Below, piece after piece: positions 1 to 12,825 of a stretch of 64,000 nucleotides of DNA; the stretch's first letter is position 1, and every line of letters begins with the position of its first letter. This stretch comes from Psoroptes ovis (Eukaryota > Arthropoda > Arachnida > Sarcoptiformes > Psoroptidae): the NCBI GenBank assembly GCA_002943765.1, contig PQWQ01000043.1, forward strand, positions 61,861 through 125,860, given 5' to 3'. The notes below the pieces were generated by a model that saw only the letters and a list, made by a program, of their open reading frames with translations, was not told the DNA's origin and did not search any database. A program made the position numbers and the translations under genes.

Positions 1-1
1 T

Positions 2-244
2 AGTACGACAAGTAGTCTACCAAATGAAGATGATAGTAATGATTCGGGTTATTATTATCAAGGGCCAATGTTGAATAGTCATAATATCAAAATTAATAAT
101 GGAAATAACCAACATACATCACCATCACCGTCATCAGCGTATAATCCATCATTGAAATTAGAACAGAATCCAATTTATTATGATGCAAATCGTATCCTAT
201 ATGAAGCACATCAAATGCGTTTATTACGTTGTAATATGAGATAA
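2..244 (+). CDS. C-terminal end of an unrecognised protein (partial)
   Basis: An open frame enters from the left edge and ends at a TAA at 242-244, giving 81 codons including the stop. The visible tail begins with a Ser/Asn/Asp-rich stretch with three consecutive Tyr, passes through a His-Thr-Ser-Pro segment, and ends in a better-structured piece with NPIYYDANRILYEAHQMRLL followed by a basic end. Codon choice matches the other genes in the window and no frame break is seen. The family is not recognised. The tail could be the cytoplasmic end of a receptor or an adaptor, but nothing in these 80 residues decides it. It is convergent with the minus-strand PHF10-like gene, with about 280 bases between the stops. 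Confidence 0.6.
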   Translation, partial: STTSSLPNEDDSNDSGYYYQGPMLNSHNIKINNGNNQHTSPSPSSAYNPSLKLEQNPIYYDANRILYEAHQMRLLRCNMR

Positions 245-526
245 TAAATCAATCAGATAATAATCACCGAGAGAATAAGATCAAGCATTCATTCCACATA
301 TGATGTCGTGAAAATTTTAATTTTCGTTCTAGAATAAGAATGGTAAATGATTCGAACAAAATCAAATTCGAAAAAGTGAAAATTGAATATTTGTAAATAT
401 TTCATGACCAATTTGACCATATTATTTTTTGTGTTTTATGTTTGTTTTAAAGTTTCATTTATTATTAATGATCAATTACTGATGAAAAGAAATCTTAGAA
501 AATAAATTAATTTTCCATATATATTC

Positions 527-1831
527 TTAATTGGTTGTGGGCAATTTCTTTGATTGATAACATGATTCACAAAATACTGTATGTCTAACCAATGTTTGTC
601 CATCAGGACTATGGATTTTGATCAATTCATGCTGCCATGATGATGATGATGATGATAATGTTTGCTGTTGTTGTTGATTTATCGATACTGTAAATGGTGT
701 TGTTGTTGTCATAGATGATGATGATGGTAATAGTGATTCGTTTGGATTTCGTGTACCACAATTAGCACAAATAGCACATAGCGAACAAACCCAATGTCCT
801 TGCGGAATGTCAACAAGACCAACACAATATGTATGATAACCACGATCACATTTATCGCAAAACATCATACGTTCTTCATCATGTGGTTGGCCACATTTTT
901 GACAAGATTTACAATCTTGACATTGCCAACGATATAATCGAATGGCCTCCAATAATTCACCACTTATTTCTAAACACGATGGATGACTGATCGCTTTACA
1001 ATCAGCACAACATATTGGCTCAATAATTGATCCGGTTGTATCTTGTTTACACATTTTACATAACTTCAAAGATGAGGATGGATTGATTTGAGATGATGAA
1101 TTATTATCGAGATTGTTATGCTCATTTTGATATTGAATTGAAGTTGTTGATGACATTTTTCCAAGTATATTTTCATTATTGAAATTATCAACAATTGTGG
1201 TTGATCTATCATTATTTGGTTCCTCGAACGATTTGATCGGTGGACTCGGTGCACAATGAATTTCGCCACAACTACACGTAGAATCATCATCCAAATCAGA
1301 TAAAACATCTGATCCTTCGATTTCTGAGTCAGAGTCATTCGAATTTTTTGCCATTTGCAATAACGTCGATGATGATGCTTGTAATTTATCAATATTGGGT
1401 ACTACTGGTCCATGTAATACAGTTTTCAATGGTAAATAATTTAGTTCATGAGTGTTGTAGCGCAGAAACCAATCCTGATATTGATTTGGAAGCAATGCGA
1501 TTGGATATCTAAAATTCCCATTTTCACCATTTCTATCACGCCAAAGTGATGAAACACGGGCACGTTTTCTACTCCATTTTCGTAAACCTTTATTTTCACG
1601 TCCTAAACCAACTGGATACTGAATGGTGTATGTTTGTAAATCCATACAAACACGACGATCTTCTTTACGTTCTTGATTCAGCTGTCTATTGTAATCGGTA
1701 ACTGATTTCATAACACGATGTTGAACATTTTCCAATGTATAACGATTTGATGAACGACCAGAATGTTCTGATGATGTTTTCGATTGATGATGATGATGAA
1801 GCGATGATGATGTTGTTGATGAAATACTCAT
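527..1831 (-). CDS. PHF10: PHF10/SAYP-like double PHD finger protein
   Basis: Single-exon frame of 434 aa. Residues ~40-145 resemble the SAY region of PHF10 (BAF45a) and Drosophila SAYP: a YTIQYPVGLG stretch, the basic LRKWSRKRARVS, then YPIALLPNQYQDWFLRY and LNYLPL. After an acidic Ser/Asp linker come two adjacent PHD fingers, PHD1 at about C258-C307 and PHD2 at about C310-C352 (with EERMMFCDKCDRGYHTYCVGL). Family knowledge: PHF10 is a PBAF (SWI/SNF) subunit that binds histone tails through the tandem PHD fingers and co-activates transcription in the nucleus. After PHD2 there are further cysteines (C355, C358, then C421 and C424) across a Ser/Gln linker, perhaps another zinc site. The first ATG at 1831 is used, and no intron is needed. 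The next gene upstream on this strand is HIRA. Confidence 0.9.
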   Translation of the reverse strand: MSISSTTSSSLHHHHQSKTSSEHSGRSSNRYTLENVQHRVMKSVTDYNRQLNQERKEDRRVCMDLQTYTIQYPVGLGRENKGLRKWSRKRARVSSLWRDRNGENGNFRYPIALLPNQYQDWFLRYNTHELNYLPLKTVLHGPVVPNIDKLQASSSTLLQMAKNSNDSDSEIEGSDVLSDLDDDSTCSCGEIHCAPSPPIKSFEEPNNDRSTTIVDNFNNENILGKMSSTTSIQYQNEHNNLDNNSSSQINPSSSLKLCKMCKQDTTGSIIEPICCADCKAISHPSCLEISGELLEAIRLYRWQCQDCKSCQKCGQPHDEERMMFCDKCDRGYHTYCVGLVDIPQGHWVCSLCAICANCGTRNPNESLLPSSSSMTTTTPFTVSINQQQQQTLSSSSSSWQHELIKIHSPDGQTLVRHTVFCESCYQSKKLPTTN

Positions 1832-2193
1832 ATTGATAAGTTGTCATTCAGTGAAATCAATGGAAATTTAAATTTTAATCAAAGAACAAATGTGATATTT
1901 TTCATTCAAATGCACTTTTAATGAATTAATTGGTTAACGTATTGCTGCCAGTTGACTTTTTTTGGAAGATTTTTTCGCTTGATTCAAATGTATTTACAAC
2001 ATTTTCATGAAAAAATGAAATTTTTGAAAATAAAAATCAAAACAAAACAGAAAACATTTAAAACTCATCAAAATTTCTGGAAAGTTTTTCTTTTTTCAAA
2101 TGAAAAAGTTTCTCAGAAACTTTCTTCATTAAAATAACCAATGCGGCAAATTTTGAACTTTAAAACTTTTTATTTTTATTTTCTTTTCATTAT
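1832..2193. other. Intergenic: PHF10 promoter side and HIRA 3' side
   Basis: About 360 bases between the PHF10-like start and the HIRA stop, both on the minus strand. The sequence is AT-rich, with A-tracts around 2010-2110. A short plus-strand frame at 1952-2137 is lysine/phenylalanine low complexity and is not supported. No RNA gene or clear promoter element was recognised. Confidence 0.5.
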
Positions 2194-5100
2194 TCATGTC
2201 AATTTTTTATCATTAACATTATGATCAATGTTATTATCATCATTATCATGCAACATGTCAACATCAGTGTTTGCTGCTGGTGGCGTTGATTCAATTTTTT
2301 CAATATTTGTTTTCGATTGGGCGAATGGATTTTTCAATGCCGTTTCATTTTCATTAAATGAATCAAGCAAATCTTTAAATTCAAGATATAATCTTTGTAA
2401 ACTTAAATTTGTGGCTAATATTGATAATATTTCTCGTAATAATTCATGTTTTTTGTAGCCAACAATCATATTAGATGATGATGGCGATGATGATTGTTGT
2501 TGTAATGAAAATGATGCTGAAATTAGATTTGTACAGATAAATTTGATACGATTTTCAATATTTTTCATCATTTGTACATTATTCATATCATTGGATTTAT
2601 GCATCGATACCAATTGTTTAATTAGATTTATAATCCAATAACGATATTCATTTGATGAACCAATCAATTTTGATACTTCTAATTGTTTTTCCATAAAATT
2701 CATTGCACTTTGTTGTGCTATCGGTACATTTGATGCGAAAAAATTCATTATTGAACGACTGTGATGGAAAAATCAAAAGAAAACTTTGATTAACTTTGTT
2801 ATTTTAATAGAGTTAACGTTATCAAACCTTGGAAATTTAGAATATGATGATAATTGTTTGATTTGATTTACGGCACACGGACGAAGATCGGTTGAGGAAT
2901 TCAACGGGTCATTGAGATCATTCAACAGACACCATGTTTGAAAATCTGATTCGTAAACATATGTACGTCCATTGGATATTGTGACGACTGGTTTCGATGT
3001 AGGTGATACTGATGCACCTTGAATCGACAGTTGTTTATTTGTTTTCGGATCAATCAATAACGAAGCTAAACTTTCTCCACGTACTAATACTTTTGATTGG
3101 CTAAAATTCCATAACCATAAACGTGCATCTATGGTTATCAATAGTAGATGATAATTATTTGTACATGTCATTCGCGATACTGGTGAATCTAATATTATCG
3201 GGACAAATAATCTTCTTCCATCTTTCGTATAAAATACTTGAATCGAATGATCTTGACAAAAACATGCAATCATATCTTCATTGCCAGCAATGGCTAATAT
3301 TGGATCCGAAACGATTATGGACCATTGATAATCTTCTTGAATATAAGCGGATAATTTACAAATACCACTAGATGATAATGGATATTCAATGCTTACAGCT
3401 ATCATTAATAAAAAAAAGAAAAAATTAATTTGATTATCAACAAAAAATCTTTGAAAAAACTTACAAAATGGTTTACCATCCTCAGAAGTTGTGAATAATC
3501 GAATACTTGAATGATTTTGTCTTGGTAATCGTAAAGGTGGAAAAAATAGATTCGATTGTTGACCATTAGTACTTGTCATTGATATTTGATAAGTAAAATT
3601 TGTAGGTTGATGATGATGCGGTTGTGTTTGTTTGTCTGTATCTATCATTGATGATGATGATTTATTATTATTATTATTATTTGTTTCAGAGCTTTGGACA
3701 TTTGTCACATTATTATTGGATGATAGATTTGATTTCGTTTGATTAGCCGTCAGTGTTGTTGTTGTTGTTGTTGAATTAATACTAGCTGATGTCGTTGATG
3801 ATGATTTAGATATTTTTCGTTTAATCAATTCATTCGGTAATGTTTTACTCGAGGAACGTTTCAATGTTTTCGAACGTCTAATTATTATTTCATCATCTGA
3901 AGATTCATCAGATGATTGAGTTTTGTTATTTTGATTGGACATTTGATTTTTATTATCGCCAGCGATTTCAGATTCACCATTTACTGTTGTTGTTGTAGCT
4001 GAATTCGGTGTTTTATTATTTGTTGTAGTTAAATTTGAATCATTTGATGATTTACCAAATCCATTAAATGAATTATTATTATTCAAATATTGATATGCTT
4101 CGCTCAAATTTGTAGCCGGATTTGATTCATCCAATGTTTCGATTACAATTTTACTTTTTGATTCACTTGATGAACTAAAAGTCATTGGACGAGATGATAA
4201 TGAATTTATCGATGATTTTTGATCATTTGCATTCGAATTAGCCGTATCACTGTTGCCAGATGAATCAGGTGCAGCAGTTGGCGGTGATGTTGTTGGTGGT
4301 ATGAATAGCGGTATTATTCTCCGACGACCATCAGCTGACCGTATTTCAATTTGTTTATCTGTAGGACCTTTGGCTAATCGTCCAGGACTATGATTAATAT
4401 TAGATGATTTTTGTTGCTGTTGATCTTTAGTGTCATTGACTGAGGCAGTTGATGATTTAGTAGGAGTATTATTATTTACAGATTTTTTCTGTGAACTTTC
4501 ATTTTGATTATTATCATTATTATTGGAATTTTCAATTTGTTTCATTGGGCCATTCGATGCATTTGTGGATGGCAGAGAACCATTTTGCAATGTATTATTG
4601 GTATTATCATTATTTTCTTGTTTTTGTTGTTGTAGCAGTAAAATATCGATATCTTCAATTAAACGATTACCGATCGAATTTGTTTGTGAAAATAATGAAT
4701 TACCATATAATTGTTGTAAAAATTGTACCCGCTCATCTTGATCATAAATTGTTCCTAATTCTTTCGAATCAAATTGAAAACATATGACACCGCCATCGAC
4801 TGAACAGGCTAACAACTGGTACCCGCTATATGACCATGATAAATCTACCACTGAATTGCCAAATACATCATCGATAACGACTAATGGACGCTGTTTGGCT
4901 GTTGACCAAATTGAAATCGAACGATCACGAGATCCCAATGCACAAATTGTATGTGTTTTGAATTTTTGTTTACTTTGTTGCTGACCATCTTTTGCATCAA
5001 CATTATTGTTCATTTCATTATCATTTTGATTTTTTTTCTTTTTCGATTTCGGATAATATTTAAACATATTTGGATTAAAACGTGCACAAGGTATAGCTTT

Positions 5101-5937
5101 ACGATGTCCAACAAAATCGCGTATGAATGACCAATCATGACGTTCGATTATTTTCGATACTGAACCACAATTATTCATTGCTTGAGCTGAAACTAAATAT
5201 TGTCCTTCGGGTGACCATGACAATCTCAACACATGGGTAGTGTCACCACATTGTTCAAATGGTTCTTTAATGCAAACTTCTTCAGACCAATCAGATATTC
5301 GCCATATTCGTAACGTTTTATCAGCTGATTGTGATGCTAAATATTTTCCAATCGGATCCCATGTGACACCTTTCACAAGACCACAATGTCCTTTGATGAT
5401 TTTCACAATTTCTGGCCAACGTTGTGCATTCCAAACGACAATCATATTATCAATAGAACAAGATGCCAAGTATTGATCATCATGAGACCAACTTAAATCT
5501 AGAATGTCACCAGAATGAATGCGTAATGTGGATACAGTACGATATTGTTCAGTATGGCCATATCTACCACCTAATTGCCAAATCATAATCAGCTTATCAT
5601 CACCAGCCGATGCAAGATAATTTCCTTGATGTGACCATCGTACACTATTAACACATTGGAGATGACTATCAATTTGGCATAAAAGTTTTGGCTGATTTTC
5701 ATCATTTTCAGCTGTTATCGAAATGACGGCTGATAAATTCCAAATGGCAACTCGACCACAATCATTTCCTTGGCCACCGGTAGCAAATCTAGTGCCATCA
5801 GGATGAATATCGATCGAAAATATAGACAATGGAATACCTATCAAAAATTAACAATTGTCAATTTTAATATTTGAAAAAAAAGGATTATTTCAACCTTTGT
5901 GTTCATGTTTAACCCAATTGGGTTTGATGATTTTCAT
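2194..5937 (-). CDS. HIRA: HIRA histone H3.3 chaperone subunit
   Basis: Four exons on the minus strand: 5937-5895, 5837-3465, 3398-2828, 2758-2194. All junctions are GT-AG and phase is kept, giving 1183 aa. The short first exon reads MKIIKPNWVKHEHK, matching the family's amino end, so the ATG at 5937 is the start. Residues ~15-385 form the WD40 propeller (FSIDIHPDGTRFATGG, DDKLIMIW, HSGDILDLSW and similar). At about 510-530 lies QIEIRSADGRRRIIPLFI, which matches the B domain that binds ASF1. A long Ser/Asn/Gln linker follows, then the conserved HIRA carboxy domain ending in the KKHELLREILSILATNL...LQRLYLEF region. Family role: with UBN and CABIN it deposits H3.3-H4 independently of replication. 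The length exceeds human HIRA (about 1017 aa) mainly through the linker. CHCHD1 lies 322 bases upstream, in tandem. Confidence 0.95.
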
Positions 5938-6259
5938 AATTATAAGACAATATTATCTTTATCTTCTTTGTGGGTGGAAAACATTGGACATTTCGACACT
6001 TTTTTTGATATTGAAGAATTTGATTTATTATTTTTACTCCGGATTTTTTTTCATTTTTTTTCTATTTCTACCATTATTATTCTTTTAGGTTAAAATAGTT
6101 TCATTAAAATTTAAAAGTCTTTCTTAAAAAATTCAAATCAACAATTTTACAATCTAAATTCATTTATTTATTTATTTTTTTTTTTTTTTTTGATTAACTG
6201 ATTAATTTTGAATTAAATTTACAAAGGAAATTATAGATTTTATTAAAGACAAATTCAAT
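5938..6259. other. Intergenic between HIRA start and CHCHD1 stop
   Basis: About 320 bases, very T-rich on the plus strand, with a long T run near 6174-6192. It must hold the HIRA 5' leader and the CHCHD1 3' end. Two overlapping plus-strand open frames here (5855-6093) are Phe/Leu/Ile low complexity and rejected. No discrete element recognised. Confidence 0.5.
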
Positions 6260-6764
6260 CTATCTTGGCTGCGGAAAACGTTTCATCATTTCATTTGCTT
6301 GTACACGGGTCAATCGTTGTTGATTCGGCATTGATTCATTTGCATTGGTGCCAAGCTTTGATTTCATTCGGTTTTCCTTTTGATAAAATAATTGAAATTA
6401 GGATCGATGAATTCTGATTATTTTCAGTAAACTTACCAAGAATGTACTATAACATGTACGAAATGCTGCAATTTGTGATGAACATTTCTTTTCATCAAAA
6501 TCATATTGTTTCAAACAATTCATCATGTCCATCATTTGAGAATTACAAGCCAATTCTTGAAATAAAGATAAATATTAGATTGAATTAATGATCAATTGTA
6601 TTTTTCAAAATTTTGTCTTAGTCACCTGAAGAATGACGATCACCACTACTAACATAATCTTTTAATTCCAATTTTTTACATTCAGTAAAACGTAACGGAG
6701 GCCTTGCAGGTTTACGGCCATTTCTCATCCATTTATTCCAAAACAATGGTTGTGTTGTTCTCAT
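6260..6764 (-). CDS. CHCHD1: CHCHD1 / mitochondrial ribosomal protein mS37
   Basis: Three exons, 6764-6626, 6555-6437 and 6376-6260, give 124 aa with phases kept; it is not visible as one long frame. The amino end MRTTQPLFWNKWMRNGRKPARPPL is basic. A CHCH fold follows with two exact CX9C motifs, CNSQMMDMMNC and CSSQIAAFRTC. The carboxy end (QRLTRVQANEMMKRFPQP) matches the family's LNKLLQRFPNKP ending. Known role: mS37 is a small-subunit mitoribosome protein, a twin-CX9C substrate usually imported through the MIA40 pathway. Length equals the human protein (about 118 aa). The start is the first ATG; the donors are GTGAC and GTAAG, the acceptors TCAAG and AAAAG. It is the upstream member of the PHF10-HIRA-CHCHD1 minus-strand run. 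Confidence 0.88.
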
Positions 6765-9700
6765 ATTATTTTCTTTATGAAATTAATAGAATTTTGATTC
6801 AAATTTAAATTCAAAAAATTAACAAAAATAATCCAAAATCAAAATTAAAAATCAAAAATAAACACATTGAATTATTATTACTTTTTAGCCAAATTTATAC
6901 GAGAAAAGTTTTTCATTGTATAAAAACAATTGCATCCTTTTAATTTTTGTTTTTGTTTTTATTTTGGGGTGTGTATTTGTGTTGTTATTTCTGCATTACG
7001 ATTGCAATATTGATTACCACTGATTATTTGATTATGATTCTCAACGATTGTGATCATCATTTGATTGTTTAAATTCGAAAAATTGATTATCTCTTAAACG
7101 GTCCAATGTAATTCCATGTATTCATCACTATGTCTTGGTGTTTTACTTGATTTTTCATCAAATTCAGCGAAATTTGAAATATGAATAAATAGACAGTTAT
7201 ATGCTTAAGATGTCTACTCTTTAATCACGAAAAATGAATAAGAAATGAACAAGAAATAAAAGTGAAAACATCATTGAATTGTTGTTGATGTTCAAAGATT
7301 TCAACCTATTAAACATTCACCACTACGACACTTAATCACCGAAAAACTTCATAGACATCAATGGTTCTCTCCTTTTCAATCATTCATCATTTTCTCTATA
7401 GACTTACAGAGATAATCAACAATTAATAATAACTGATGATGACTATGTTTTCATTCATTCGTTTTATTTTCCATTTTTCCAAAAATGACAAAATAAATTT
7501 CCAAATAAACAACATTTTTATGGATCATAACAATCCAAATTGTATAACGCGTATTTACACGCAATTAATAAACGTATTTCTTAAATGATCCAAGTTCAAC
7601 TATCAATGATGATTATTTTCGATTCAATATTCAATATTTGAATTAATCATTCAATCGATATAATGAAAAACTTGTTTTCTAATTGTCAATCAACAAATAT
7701 ACATTAGTTTATGTGTGTGTTCATTCATTTAATTATAATAATTTGAAATAATTTCATGTAATTTCAATGATTTGACCTGAAAACATTGACCATTGATTCA
7801 TTCTCTTTTTATTATTCATTATTACAATGCTAATTAATGATCAATCAAACAATTTATCGACCTGAAATGTATATCTATCTATCTGAATCTCTGATAAATG
7901 AATAAATGAATTGAACATTTATAATTTATTCCAATTTATTTCGATGAACAATTTGATTGTTTCGATATTAAAATTTAAATCATTTAAAAATATAAATAAA
8001 TTAAACTAAAATAATTGAAATTAAATGGTAGAATTATCCTCTTCGAGCAATTTTGAATCCTAATTCATTCATCTATTTATTAATATCATTTCAAACTCAT
8101 TTAAATTAATTTAAAATCATTAAAATCATCGTTCATTATTCACTGTTGTTGTTGTTGTTTGTTTGATGTTATCAACGATTTGTCAACGAGAATATTTATT
8201 TATATTAAATGAATGAATGAATGAAAACAAATCAACAAAATTCTAAACCCATGAGTAATCATTTTTATTTTGAAAATTTTTTTTTGATAATTCTTTGATC
8301 AAATATCATCATTATTTATGTTCAACAGATATATGATTGATTGAATATGATTAAAATATCATCCGAATTGAATCATAATCAATGACCAAAAATCAATCGT
8401 AATCATACCAATCATATTTTTTTATTTTCATTTCTTTAAATAGAAATTATTGTCAATAAGTGTGTGTATGTGTTTGTGCGCTTATATGTGTCGATCAGGA
8501 AGTTTTAGAGTTCTTCGATATTTGATTTGATTGAAGACGACAAAATCAAATGATTATTTTTAAATCATTGTTATCATTGTGTGTGTTTGTGTGTATTGAT
8601 GTTGATTGTGGTAATATATCGATATATCGACATTTATATTGATGAAAATCAAATAAATAAATGATACATCCACAAAAGCTAAATTTGATTTGTTATGTTC
8701 AATCATTCATTTATGTGTATTTATATTTCTAAAAACATCAACAATAACCAATGCAACATTAAAACGAACGACAACAATTGTGTGATTCAAATTTGTTATT
8801 TGTATTTATTTATTTATGTGTTTTATGTGTTGATTATGATCATCATCTTCATCATATTCACATTAAATAAATGAATAAATTGTGTTTTTATATATTTTCA
8901 TACAAACATAGTGGCCTTATGTCCTCAAAAAATAAATAAATGAAATTATTTATTTTATTTTATTAAAAAAAATCAAATTAATAAATGAAATTGAATCATT
9001 GAATGTAAATGTTCAAATTAAATGTGTTTATATTTTTGAATTATTATCATTTATTCATATTTATAAACAAACATTGATACTTGTTGCTGTTTTGATGTTG
9101 ATATTGTGATGATGATTTCATTTCTATCCCTTTGGTGATAATTTGTTTATGATTATTTTTTATTTGTGGTTATTTTGTTGAAAAATGATTAAAATTGAAC
9201 ACATTGATTCATGTTCGAATGTGTTATGTTGAATGTTTTATTAATATTATTTGAATGTTATTGATCGAAAATATATTGGTTTTTTAGAATACAATTGAAA
9301 TGAATAAATAAATAAATAAATGAATATTTTAGAAATTAATCATCGATTGTGTAAATAAATAAATAACTGAAATGAAAATAATAAGCTTTTACTGATCATC
9401 ATCATAATCAATATTAATTGTGTTTAATTGTTGACATTTTTCGTAATTATTTTGATTTGTGATTGGCTAATAATGTTGTTTTGTGTTGTCGTTATTTTTT
9501 TTTCTACAATAATTGATTGTGAAAAATGAGCAAAATCAAGCAAGCAAAATTCATATGAAAATTAATTTCCTTCTGTTGTTCTATTGTATTGTTGTTCCTC
9601 AATTCAAATATTTTTGATTTTAATTAGAAACATTTGAACAATCAAAATGACAAATGATTTGAAATTGTTTCAAAATAATTAAATAATGATCATCTTCAAT

Positions 9701-9772
9701 AATTATTTTTAAATAGAATCACATTCTTTTCATTTAAAAATATTCATCAAAATCAATCATTTTGACCAAAAA
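6765..9772. other. 3-kb gene desert between divergent CHCHD1 and BAR-RhoGAP
   Basis: No open frame above about 60 codons and no RNA gene recognised. The stretch holds AT-rich sequence, short GT-rich runs (8460-8600), a small palindrome ATATATCGATATAT near 8625-8638, and AAAT/AATG short tandem runs (9301-9365). It lies between two divergent starts (6764 minus, 9773 plus), so it must hold both promoters; no specific element can be named. Confidence 0.5.
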
Positions 9773-12700
9773 ATGAATCAATTTAATAAATTTCGTGATT
9801 TTGTTCATGGCAATTCGCCACTTTTGAAATCAAAGTAAGTCATTCAATCAATTTTCAATTCAATCAATGATTATTCAAATTATTCTTTATCTCATTTATT
9901 TCAAAAAAGCTCAAAAATACGTAATGACAAGCATGTAATATCTTCGGAAGTGATGAAAGATGAAAAACATGTGGAAAATATTAAAAATATTCTGACAACA
10001 GCTGATAAAAAAATATCAAATTCATTAATTAGTCCACGTACACATAATAATAATAATAATAATGATTCATTGTTAGCACCAGAGAAACGTACGAAAAAAT
10101 TTCCAAGTACTAGTCTGAATAAATTTTTCAATGAAGCATCTGAAACATTATTATCATCGAAAAGTGATTCTGTACTCAGTAAAACATTACTGACATGTTC
10201 ACAATTACAAAATGAATTTACCAATATATTAGTTGAACATGAATCAAATGTTGAACAAAATTGTTTACAACAAATTGAAAAATATTTAGATGATGATCTA
10301 CCATCGATACATCGTATGAAAAAACAATTAATGAAACAATATGAAGAATTGAAAAGTTCACGAAATAAATATGAATCAATCATTAAAAGTAATGCTCAAC
10401 AAAATTCAAATAATTTTGATATACAAAATAAAATCGAATCATTGCGTAATGATGTTGAAAATAATGAACAAAAATTGGAACAATATCAAGATCAATATGA
10501 AAGTGAAATATTTGAATTTCTTGGCAAAGAATTAACGATATCGGAAATATTTTTTCAATATATCAAACTATTGGAATCATATCATGAAAATATGTTAACA
10601 CAGATTCGTCATTACATTCCGGTATTGGAAGGAGTGTTGCGTAAGTTGTTTTCTCTTGCTTATTCTTTATGAAAAGATTTAAATTTTTTTCCTTACTTTC
10701 AACATTTAGAAAATTCATCTCAAAGACCAGTATTTGGTTGTCCATTAGATGAACATCTTCGTTCATCTGGACGAAAAATTTCGATTGTTATTGAAAAATG
10801 TGTTGAATTTTTGATACCATTTGTTCGAGAAGAAGGCCTTTTTCGTATACCTGGTAGCATCTCCAAAGTTAAACGTATGCGAAATGCATTCAATGCAGGC
10901 CGTTTAGAAGCACTCACTGAACTGAAAACTGATGCACCGGCTGTTGTCAGCACGTTAAAATCTTATCTTCGTGAATTACCTGAACCATTGTTAACATTCC
11001 GTCTTTATAAAGATTGGATTGAAGCAGTCAAGTAAGCCATAAATTCATTTATGTCTAAATATTCTCAAATTTCCACTTCATCTTGCAGAGTATCAGATTC
11101 TAATGAACGTTTAAAAGCAATATGGACCGTTTGTAATAAATTACCCGAAGAAAATCGTAAAAATCTCGGTTATTTATTGAAATTTTTAAATGAATTAACC
11201 AAGTATACAGAGCTTAATAAAATGTCAAGTCAAAATTTAGCAATAGCATTAGGTCCAAGTTTACTTTGGTCCGAAAGTGAATCATTCGAGTATGTATTTC
11301 ATTGTGATTTAAATATTTTCTCGCTAATAATCATTCTTATTTCAACAGTTTCTCAAATTATCTACCAACATTGGTCGAAGCATTGATAACATATTGTGAT
11401 TATTTTTTCCCAAATGGTTTGTAATCAGTTTCCTTCTCAAAAATCTATTTTAACTGATTTTTTCGTACATTTTTCTCAGAATTTTCTGAATTCAAAATAA
11501 CAAATTCACCAGTTTCCCCCATACAATCAATCGATTCATCATCATTCAGTGATAATTCTGATGATCAAGATTCTTCATTACTGAATAGTAATACTAGCAT
11601 TAATAGTGGTTATAATAATATGGTGAAATTATCACCAGTTTTGACCAGTGTTCAATCACATGTTCAAAATGCTAAAATGATTTTTCAACAACAACAGCAA
11701 CAGCAACAATTCGATAAAAAAAAGAAACCGGCACCTAAACCACCATCGACATCCATGACTACATCTCTACAATCAATTGATATCACTTCAGCATCATTGA
11801 CCACTGCTACAACAACAACAACAACAAGTAGTTTTACATCTTCATCATTGTCATCACCAGTAAAAATTCGACCGAAAATTTCATCATTTAGATTTCCAAA
11901 ACCAGCTGATACAAGCGGAGCAAATGCAAATAACAAACAAGAATCAGCTGCAAAAGTATCTAATCGTGTTGATTCGCCACCAGCTGCTGTCTATCTAACA
12001 AATACTGGTCCAATCACATCAAGTGGAGAACCGGGAATCTATCTACGAAAATCACCTGAATCAATGACCACTTTTCGACCTCATCCACCAATGGTGGCTG
12101 GAGCGAAAATTCGTCCAAAATCTGTTTGCGAAAGACCAATGGTTGCACCGCCAAGTATTCCTCCTCGGCCTTCTTTGGCACATAAACAACCAACCAAAGC
12201 TGAAATTGATCAACAAAATTTGAAATTCCAACAACAACAGCAGCAGCAACAACAACAACAGCCTTCATCTCTTGGTGATAATATTGAATTGAATCATATC
12301 GATTCTGAATCTGATGATCAAAATAGTAGATCTTCAAAAGATTTGAGTGATATTAGCCAACAGCAAAAGTTACAAAAAATTGATGATATCATAAGATCGA
12401 CCATTGAAGAGCAACAATTAAAAATTTATCCTTCATTAGAAGGGATCACAGAAAAACATTCGAATAACAATGATAATGATGATGATGATGATGATATTGA
12501 AATACCATCCGAACCAGACACCACACCACCACCACCACGTCGGCCACCAAGAACACATTCGTCAAATTCATCAACTGAATCATGTTCGAATCTGAGCATT
12601 AATGATAATAACAATCAAATGGAATCAAGCAATCGAACTACTACATCACCACAAAATATAAAAAAACAACATCAAAGATCAGCATCGACATCGATATCTA

Positions 12701-12825
12701 GTTACAACACTAATAAAAATAACAACAACAATAATAATCCATTCATTGATGATAATAATGATAATTTGAAATTAGATGCATCAAAAGACACAATCGAAAC
12801 GGCAGATCATCGAACTTATCTGTGA
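9773..12825 (+). CDS. ARHGAP17: BAR-domain Rho GTPase-activating protein (ARHGAP17/44, Nadrin/RICH type)
   Basis: Six exons, 9773-9834, 9910-10640, 10710-11031, 11089-11289, 11349-11416 and 11480-12825, give 909 aa with every phase kept. MNQFNKFRDFVHG opens an amino-terminal BAR domain (about 1-240; helical, with VEQNCLQQIEKYL and QKLEQYQDQYESEIFEFLGKE). RhoGAP runs from ~270 to 460: FGCPLDEHLRSSGRKI, EEGLFRIPGS with the catalytic Arg310, LKSYLRELPEPLLTF, and NKMSSQNLAIALGPSLLW. The last exon is a disordered tail with Gln, Ser/Thr and Asp runs and proline-rich pieces (KKPAPKPPS, PPSIPPRPS, TPPPPRRPPR) that would suit SH3 partners. Family role: membrane-curvature-linked GAP for Rac1/Cdc42 in endocytosis and junctions. 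Could equally be named ARHGAP44 or Drosophila RhoGAP92B ortholog. Confidence 0.92.

Noticed and set aside
5855..6093. Two overlapping plus-strand frames
   Set aside because: They cover the HIRA first exon and its intron on the other strand and are Phe/Leu low complexity.
6765..9772. Search for tRNA or other RNA genes in the desert
   Set aside because: No tRNA-like A and B box pair with a matching acceptor stem could be found by eye here or in the other gene-free stretches.
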